Of a DNA stretch of 12,600 nucleotides, positions 7,293-12,600 are shown in pieces. The DNA is from Planctomycetota bacterium. GTDB taxonomy: Bacteria > Planctomycetota > UBA11346. Each line of letters starts with the position of its first letter. Position 1 is the stretch's first letter. The position numbers and the translations under genes are program-made. Location: assembly GCA_024641365.1 (NCBI GenBank), contig JAHEDF010000058.1, positions 1 through 12,600 of the forward strand, written 5' to 3'. The notes beneath the pieces are model-generated. The model did not search any database. It was not told the DNA's origin and saw only the letters and a list, made by a program, of their open reading frames with translations.

Positions 7293-7328
7293 ATGACCAT
7301 TAGGCAATTACTGGGTAGGTTAATATGA
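7293..7328 (+). CDS. Possible 11-codon leader peptide coupled to the DUF1592 start
   Basis: An ATG at 7293, with GGGG eight bases before it, opens the short frame MTIRQLLGRLI. Its TGA (7326-7328) overlaps the ATG of the DUF1592 gene as ATGA. The ribosome site of the large gene (GGTAGGT) lies inside this frame, so the arrangement would allow translational coupling. The frame is very short and could be chance. Confidence 0.25.
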   Translation: MTIRQLLGRLI

Positions 7329-9937
7329 CCATGCGCATCCTCCCATTACCTGTTTCCTTCACACTCCATTTTGGCATTGCGGTTTCATTTTTTCTCGCCG
7401 CAACAAATCCAATCACAGCAGTAGATGAACAGTCAAAAAAAGTCATAACTCGTGTTGGTGATAACGGCGACAAACATGCTGCGGTAACGGGATTGCCTGG
7501 GTACCAACAGGTCGTGTCTCCATTTTTAAAAACATACTGTATTCGGTGTCACGGGCCTGAAAAAAGCAAAGGTAAAATTACCGTCCATTCGCTCAACGGC
7601 GACCTTTCTTCAGGTCAAGAATTAGATAAGTGGGAATTGGTTTTAAAAATGCTCGATTCCGGAGAAATGCCACCTATTGATGAAAGACAACCTGATAAAG
7701 CTGATGTCCTGGCAGTGCGCAATTGGATAGAATCAGGCATGCGTGACTATGTTCAGCGGGCCAGCACTGTAAAAAAAGAAGCGAAAACACGTCGGCTAAC
7801 GAATGTTGAGTATCAAAATACCGTAAGTGATTTATTGGGTTTTGAATATAATGTGATAGACGATTTACCCGAAGATCCGGAACATCACTATCACTTTAAT
7901 AATACTGCCGAATTAATGCGGCTTGGCCCAGAGCAACTCGATCGCTACTTAGAAATCGCACGTAGAGCAATGCGTAGCACGATTGTAGATTCTGATCCCC
8001 CGAAGGCTGTAAAGGCCCGCGTCGAATGGAAATCTGAAGGCAATCATAATGGGCTCGGTAAAGATGAAATCACTGCGCTTATTAACAAATTTGGTGGCAT
8101 TCCTCAGCGCACAGTTGCTGTCACCGGACCGCCAATTTTTGGAGAATTTCGTATCCGCATGAGTGCGTCTGCGTTATTGGCTCCTGGTTTCGACGAGGTC
8201 CCACTTCAGCTTAATATGGGAATACCAATCGACGGAAATCATGGAGAGTTGGCACATCAAGTTATTGATACTGTTTACATGAATCAATCACCCGACCAAC
8301 CAAAAATATATGAATTTAGAGGACGTATTGAAAATATCCCATTTACAACGGCATTAAACAAAAAAGACGACTCAACTGTTCATCGACGTGAATTACGAGC
8401 ACAAATAATATTCGATGACGGTACATCCAACAACGGCTCAACTTACTCACATGATCAGCGCCGCCTTTCTCTCCTGCGAGCGGTCATCAATTGGATCGAA
8501 TTTGAAGCTCCCATGTTTGATGTGTGGCCACCGAAATACCACACCGATATTTTGTTTGAGTCACCGTTAAAGGGAAAAAATGATTCAACATATGTTCGCG
8601 CAGTGCTTGAGCGTTTTATGTCGCGGGCATATCGCCGACCGGCTACTGGCGCAGAAGTCGATCGATTCGTTAAGGCATACGAATTAATTCGCCCTACCGT
8701 TTCTACATTTGAGGAATCTATTCGCGAGACGCTTGCGCTTGTACTGGTAGCACCGCGCTTCTTATACCACACAGAATCGAATCCGGAGACAGACGAACAT
8801 TTTGCAATGGCGTCTCGCTTATCCTACTTTTTGTGGGCAAGTATGCCCGACCAAGAGCTATTCGACTTAGCCGCCAAAAAACAACTGAGCAACCCAGCAG
8901 TCATTGAGCAACAAGTGCTACGCATGATCGCCAATAAGAAGTCCCAGCGATTTATTAAAAATTTTACGCTACAATGGTTGAGCATTAAAAAATCGCTCAC
9001 CGTGCCGATTAACAAAGAATCTTTTCCACAATTCATTAATCTTAGAGCAGTCGGTGAAGTGGCTGGCACGGAGTATCCTTATCGACCTTCGATTCGCGAT
9101 TACATGATGGAGGAAACTATTGGATTTGTCAGCGAGCTGATTCAGAAAAATAAAAGTGCACTCAATATTATCGACTCTGACTTTGCTATTCTTAACGAAC
9201 GACTTGCTGCACATTACGGAGTCGAGGGTGTAAAGGGAATGCAAATGCGTTCGGTCCCGATCAAGCCCGAGCACAACATCGGTGGTTTACTCACGCAAGG
9301 ATCGGTACTCATCGGCAATGGCACAGGAACGGCGCCGCATCCAATTTATCGCGCGGTTTGGCTTCGCGAAGCGATTCTTGGCGACGCAGTCGCGCCACCT
9401 CCAGCAGAGGTTCCGGCACTCGTCGATTCAGCAGGCGAGTCCCTAGAAAAAGCGCTCTCAATTGTACAACTTTTAGAAAAACACCGCACCGTGGAATCGT
9501 GTAATGACTGTCATTTTCGTCTCGATCCGTGGGGCATCCCCTTCGAGCAATACAATGCCATCGGCAGGTACCAAGCCAAAGTACCAAAAGATGGAACCCG
9601 TATCAGTCCGTTTGTTGCTAATCAACATACAGATAAAAAAGGCTATTTGCAGTACCTTGAAAATCTCAACACCGTCGAAGTCCTAGCAAAAGCTCGCGTT
9701 CCGCACGGGCCAGAAATTAACGGCATGCGAGAACTTAAAAATTATTTACTACAAGAACATGCTGATGAAATTACCCAAAATGTGATTCGTCGACTTTTGA
9801 CTTACAGCATTGGACGTAAATTAACGTATTATGACCGATTTGCGGTTGAAGCGCTAATTAAAGACGCACAGAAAACCAATTTTGGCATGCGGGATATAAT
9901 TGTTTCCATATGCAAGAGCGCCGTATTTAAAAATTGA
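7325..9937 (+). CDS. Exported DUF1592-family protein with two c-type haem motifs
   Basis: This 870-residue protein has the planctomycete-type architecture of unknown function. A signal-peptide-like segment occupies about 1-33. PSCyt1 follows, with the haem site YCIRCH (C72, C75, H76) and a GEMPP methionine at 115. Then come PSD3/DUF1587 (about 156-218, RRLTNVEYQNTVSDLLG), a linker domain, PSD5/DUF1595 (about 408-480), PSD4/DUF1592 (about 494-620, SRLSYFLWASMPD), PSCyt3/DUF1588 (about 650-750) with CNDCH at 726-730, and PSD2/DUF1585 (about 795-868, ending DIIVSICKSAVF). The haem motifs place it outside the cytoplasm and suggest electron transfer. GGTAGGT precedes the ATG at suitable spacing; a second in-frame ATG follows at 7331. 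Its stop abuts the DUF1552 gene, its usual partner. The domain order follows the family; boundaries are estimates. Confidence 0.93.
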   Translation: MTMRILPLPVSFTLHFGIAVSFFLAATNPITAVDEQSKKVITRVGDNGDKHAAVTGLPGYQQVVSPFLKTYCIRCHGPEKSKGKITVHSLNGDLSSGQELDKWELVLKMLDSGEMPPIDERQPDKADVLAVRNWIESGMRDYVQRASTVKKEAKTRRLTNVEYQNTVSDLLGFEYNVIDDLPEDPEHHYHFNNTAELMRLGPEQLDRYLEIARRAMRSTIVDSDPPKAVKARVEWKSEGNHNGLGKDEITALINKFGGIPQRTVAVTGPPIFGEFRIRMSASALLAPGFDEVPLQLNMGIPIDGNHGELAHQVIDTVYMNQSPDQPKIYEFRGRIENIPFTTALNKKDDSTVHRRELRAQIIFDDGTSNNGSTYSHDQRRLSLLRAVINWIEFEAPMFDVWPPKYHTDILFESPLKGKNDSTYVRAVLERFMSRAYRRPATGAEVDRFVKAYELIRPTVSTFEESIRETLALVLVAPRFLYHTESNPETDEHFAMASRLSYFLWASMPDQELFDLAAKKQLSNPAVIEQQVLRMIANKKSQRFIKNFTLQWLSIKKSLTVPINKESFPQFINLRAVGEVAGTEYPYRPSIRDYMMEETIGFVSELIQKNKSALNIIDSDFAILNERLAAHYGVEGVKGMQMRSVPIKPEHNIGGLLTQGSVLIGNGTGTAPHPIYRAVWLREAILGDAVAPPPAEVPALVDSAGESLEKALSIVQLLEKHRTVESCNDCHFRLDPWGIPFEQYNAIGRYQAKVPKDGTRISPFVANQHTDKKGYLQYLENLNTVEVLAKARVPHGPEINGMRELKNYLLQEHADEITQNVIRRLLTYSIGRKLTYYDRFAVEALIKDAQKTNFGMRDIIVSICKSAVFKN

Positions 9938-9960
9938 AGAAAAAGAAAGAGACACTGACA

Positions 9961-11343
9961 ATGACATCGTGGCATATAGAACGACGGACACTGCTGAAAG
10001 GCGTTGGCTTAGCACTCGCTTTACCGTATCTTAACGTCATGGCGGATGAAAAGCCGTCCGTTTCAAACGCGGCCAATAAACAGCCCAAACGATTCGTGGG
10101 GACGTATATTTCGTACGGTGTATATCAGCCCGATGGCCCCAACGGCATACCAGTAAGGAAACCTGATGGAGCGTACCCGCATCACGAATGGAGTTGGTGG
10201 CCGCAAGGAACGCCTGGGGCTATTTCGTCTTTCAGTAAATCGTCAGCGCCATTCTCGGATTTGAAGGACGGCGTTACCTACCTACGCGGCCTCGAACACA
10301 AAGGTGGTCGTAAGCTCGGTGGACATAGCAGCGGTGATGTATTTCTCACTGGCGCCAACATGGGCGAAACAGAAATTACCAATAATATTTCCATCGATCA
10401 GTTAATGGCATCACACCTTGGCCATTCCACGCGCCATAATTCGATGGTCTTGGGCACTGAAGGCGGCACCGGATCTTATTTGAAAACCAAAACGATGTCT
10501 CACCGCGGTCCGGGTAAACCGATCCCCTCTCTCAATAAACCACAGGAAATATTTAACAGCCTTTTTAATCCTTATGGCGACAAAGGCATTGAACAGATTC
10601 GGGCTGGACTCAAACGTGACGCCAGCCTTCTCGACTTGTTACTAGAAGACAGCAAGAGTTTTCATGCTCAGTTGGGCACAGAAGATCAACACAAAATGGA
10701 CGAGTATCTCGAATCAGTTCGTGAAATCGAAAAGCGGGTCGAGCGCAATAATAAATGGACCTATACCCCGCTGCCAAAATTGGATGCCAAAGGATTAAGT
10801 CTTACCATCGACCACAAAAATCCACGCGAATATATTCGCACGATGTACGACTTGATTTACCTCGCTTTTATTACGGATCAGACGCGCTTCGCAACGTTTA
10901 TGACCGAAAGTGAAAATTCCTCTGACAGCGAGATGTGGAATTACGCCAATTATGCACTGGGTTACAAGGGCGCCACCCATGACATCGCGCATAAACGACC
11001 CGCTGATTTTTCGGGTCAGTGGGATTTATGGCGTAACGAAAACCACGCCTATTTCCTAAAACGCCTTGCTGAAACAAAGGAAGGCAACGGGAGCATGCTC
11101 GACAATACCATTGTTCTGTATGGCTCGGCTCACCCACATAACTCCCACAATGACACCAATTATCCGCTACAATTAGCCGGCGGAAAAAACATGGGGTTCA
11201 AGCACGGAAAGATGCATGAATTTGTTAATGAACAAAAAGTACCACTCACCAATTTGTTCGTCACGATGCTGGAAGCTATGGATATACCAGTTACAAAATT
11301 TGCAGATAGCACAGGTTCAATGAGCACCTTATTAAGGTCCTGA
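9961..11343 (+). CDS. Tat-exported DUF1552 protein
   Basis: This is a DUF1552 (HXXSHH) family protein, 460 residues from the ATG at 9961. The N terminus, MTSWHIERRTLLKGVGLALA, is a twin-arginine signal (ERRTLLKG, then a hydrophobic stretch), so it is probably exported folded. Family blocks include YLRGLEHKGG, then SSGDVFLTGA, NISIDQLMA, and near the end DNTIVLYGSAHPHNSHND followed by YPLQLAGG. The His-rich HPHNSHND (residues 391-398) matches the motif that names the family and could bind metal. The frame also has a TTG at 9934 overlapping the upstream stop as TTGA, giving 469 residues. ATG 9961 is preferred because it puts the RR motif at the usual distance from the N terminus. It is co-transcribed between the DUF1592 gene and the SGNH-like gene, four bases from the latter. 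The biochemical role is unknown. Confidence 0.9.
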   Translation: MTSWHIERRTLLKGVGLALALPYLNVMADEKPSVSNAANKQPKRFVGTYISYGVYQPDGPNGIPVRKPDGAYPHHEWSWWPQGTPGAISSFSKSSAPFSDLKDGVTYLRGLEHKGGRKLGGHSSGDVFLTGANMGETEITNNISIDQLMASHLGHSTRHNSMVLGTEGGTGSYLKTKTMSHRGPGKPIPSLNKPQEIFNSLFNPYGDKGIEQIRAGLKRDASLLDLLLEDSKSFHAQLGTEDQHKMDEYLESVREIEKRVERNNKWTYTPLPKLDAKGLSLTIDHKNPREYIRTMYDLIYLAFITDQTRFATFMTESENSSDSEMWNYANYALGYKGATHDIAHKRPADFSGQWDLWRNENHAYFLKRLAETKEGNGSMLDNTIVLYGSAHPHNSHNDTNYPLQLAGGKNMGFKHGKMHEFVNEQKVPLTNLFVTMLEAMDIPVTKFADSTGSMSTLLRS

Positions 11344-11347
11344 TTCT

Positions 11348-12073
11348 ATGCGAAATTTTTCATATTTCATACTCATAATATTGCTTACCACAGCTGAATT
11401 GTTCGCTGCTACAAAAGATCAGCCGCAAAAAGTGCTTCCATCTGTGTTGATCATTGGTGATGTAATGTATCAGCAATCTAGCAAGGTCATTGCCAATGAA
11501 TTAAAAGGCAAGGCGAACGTGGTAGTCGCCAAATGGCCGGCTGATCTCATACCTAATTCTACAAATGCGATTGAGCAGATTGATCTGCTACTTGGTATTA
11601 AAGATGCTTCAGGTAATGACATCATCGAAGCTAAACGGCCAAGCTGGAATATCGTCCACGTAAACGTTGGACTTGGAGATTTAATCTATCGTGTGCCCAG
11701 CATGAAATCGCACCGAAGCCTGCCATATGATTTTGGCGGAATTATCACAACAAATCCTGAACAATATGAGAAAAATTTAAATGTGCTCATCTCAACAATT
11801 AAACAAAAGGCACCGACGGCAAAAATAATATGGGCTAATACAACTCCAATTATCGCTTCTCCCAATAATTGGTTTAAGCCAGGCAGCGAAATCGAATACA
11901 ATCAGATCGCCGAGCGCGTAATGAAAAAATACGGAGTGCCTATCAACGATGTAAATGCGTACGCGCTTACCATCATAAATAAGAAAAAATTGGAAGCCAC
12001 TCACCCGTTCGACCGTAACTCGTTACCGACACCAGTGGCAGCCGGTATTGTTCGTGAACTGAAAGCGCAATAA
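11348..12073 (+). CDS. Exported SGNH-fold protein lacking the catalytic serine
   Basis: This 241-residue protein begins with a clear signal peptide (MRNFSYFILIILLTTAELFA, cleavage after about residue 20). The body follows an SGNH/GDSL pattern often found near planctomycete-type genes: VLIIGDVMY where VLILGDSIS is expected, HVNVGLGDL in the block III position, YEKNLNVLISTIKQKAPTAK with IIWANTTPI, then IEYNQIAERVMKKYGVPIND. Valine at 39 replaces the nucleophile serine, the block III His/Asn position reads Gly, and the final block is LEATHPFD rather than a clean DxxHFTPEG. It is therefore probably a pseudo-hydrolase or binding protein, or an enzyme using another residue. It is the third gene of the DUF1592-DUF1552 operon. 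The SGNH assignment is fairly secure; lack of activity is inferred. Confidence 0.75.
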   Translation: MRNFSYFILIILLTTAELFAATKDQPQKVLPSVLIIGDVMYQQSSKVIANELKGKANVVVAKWPADLIPNSTNAIEQIDLLLGIKDASGNDIIEAKRPSWNIVHVNVGLGDLIYRVPSMKSHRSLPYDFGGIITTNPEQYEKNLNVLISTIKQKAPTAKIIWANTTPIIASPNNWFKPGSEIEYNQIAERVMKKYGVPINDVNAYALTIINKKKLEATHPFDRNSLPTPVAAGIVRELKAQ

Positions 12074-12091
12074 AATACCGAAAACTCCTCG

Positions 12092-12120
12092 GCGCTGAAG
12101 CGCTGGATTGTCCGAGCGCC
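12092..12120 (+). repeat. GC-rich hairpins after the operon
   Basis: GCGCT-ga-AGCGC (12092-12103) folds tightly, and GGCGCT (12091-12096) could alternatively pair with AGCGCC (12115-12120). They come 18 bases after the operon's last stop and may mark the transcript end. No T-run follows, so an intrinsic terminator is not shown. Confidence 0.3.
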
Positions 12121-12217
12121 ACCCGCATTGCGGATTGATTAATTATTTCACCTTTATTAATTATTAATATGAGACTCTGAATCAATAATATACAAAGCAG
12201 GGAATGTTTTTAGAAAA

Positions 12218-12600
12218 TCACTCAGGGCTATAATAAGCCTCTGCTTTAATGCCTAATCCCAGAACTTTTTCGACAATTACATCGACTTCATTTTTACTTA
12301 GCGGTGCTGCGTCGGTTTCAGCAGTCGTTCGCGCCACCGTGTAAACCTGCACATAGGCAATTTGGCAGCCGGATTCATGTAAAGTCTTCAATTGTCTCAA
12401 GTACGCAGCAATTTCTTCCGTACTTGGCGCATTACCCTGGTAGCGCAAAAACATCGATTGTATGACAATGGGTCGGGTACGTCCGGTTATTAACAGATTA
12501 TCTAAAACACGTTGCAGCGACACTTTGGTGCGCTCAATGGTGTGATAATAGGCATCCGTGCCAGCGTCTAATTTTGCCCAGATTTGATGCGGGACTGAAT
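12218..12600 (-). CDS. Radical SAM protein, C-terminal part (5' end outside window)
   Basis: The minus-strand frame is open from the right edge down to the TGA at 12220-12218. The GTG at 12523 is internal, because the codons before it read IWAKLDAGTDAYYHTIERTK, a continuation of the protein. The KLDAGTD segment, then LLITGRTRPIVIQSMFLR, then the end segment QVYTVARTTAETDAAPLSKN match the C-terminal half of a radical SAM family known from memory in bacteria. The CxxxCxxC cluster motif would lie outside the window, so the radical SAM call rests on this half only. It converges on the SGNH-like gene across 144 bases. No specific substrate can be assigned. Confidence 0.68.
   Translation of the reverse strand, partial: SVPHQIWAKLDAGTDAYYHTIERTKVSLQRVLDNLLITGRTRPIVIQSMFLRYQGNAPSTEEIAAYLRQLKTLHESGCQIAYVQVYTVARTTAETDAAPLSKNEVDVIVEKVLGLGIKAEAYYSPE

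Noticed and set aside
8455..9587. Several minus-strand frames inside the DUF1592 gene
   Set aside because: All are antisense to a gene with clear domain motifs, and none shows a recognisable protein pattern.
12138..12165. Direct repeat ATTAATTATT (12138-12147 and 12156-12165)
   Set aside because: It is a short AT-rich repeat in an intergenic region, easily explained by base composition.
1..12600. CRISPR array, rRNA, phage or plasmid origin signals
   Set aside because: No regularly spaced repeats, rRNA signatures, integrase, replication protein or iteron pattern was seen on either strand.

Overview
The window (about 43-45% G+C by eye) most likely comes from a bacterium of the Planctomycetota-Verrucomicrobiota-Chlamydiota (PVC) superphylum, with Verrucomicrobiota or a close relative the best guess. 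The reasons are a secreted DUF1592/PSCyt protein paired with a DUF1552 protein, an FHA-RsbW-type ATPase fusion, LeuC and LeuD sequences that read like the verrucomicrobial type from memory, and a tRNA gene without an encoded CCA end. No database search was possible, so the taxonomy is inference.

Layout. At 1-654 lies the end of an exported SGNH hydrolase, cut by the left edge. It converges on a leuC-leuD operon on the minus strand (2770 down to 723), and a long symmetrical hairpin between them serves as a two-way terminator. Divergent from leuC, on the plus strand, is a regulator with an N-terminal FHA domain and a C-terminal RsbW-like ATPase. It is followed by a tRNA-Leu(UAG) gene and a FemAB/GNAT-like acyltransferase. 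From 5325 to 6158 no intact gene is present. This stretch holds the wreck of a minus-strand parallel beta-helix (pectate-lyase-like) protein gene and a second, less certain decayed segment.

From 6159 to 12073 runs a coherent plus-strand block: an AraC-type regulator, a 263-base leader region rich in palindromes and hairpins, and a tightly packed three-gene operon. The operon encodes an 870-residue exported protein with two c-type haem motifs (PSCyt1-PSD3-PSD5-PSD4-PSCyt3-PSD2), a Tat-exported DUF1552 protein, and an exported SGNH-fold protein whose catalytic serine position is occupied by valine. The right edge carries the C-terminal part of a minus-strand radical SAM protein.

How the genes fit together. 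LeuC and LeuD form isopropylmalate isomerase in leucine synthesis. The 7325-12073 operon probably makes a set of envelope or periplasmic proteins of unknown substrate, perhaps an oxidative step acting on an environmental polymer, plausibly under the adjacent AraC regulator. A 42-base sequence occurs twice in opposite orientation, once upstream of araC and once upstream of the operon, with 33 of 42 identical positions. That pair and the serine-less SGNH protein are the most unusual features of the window.
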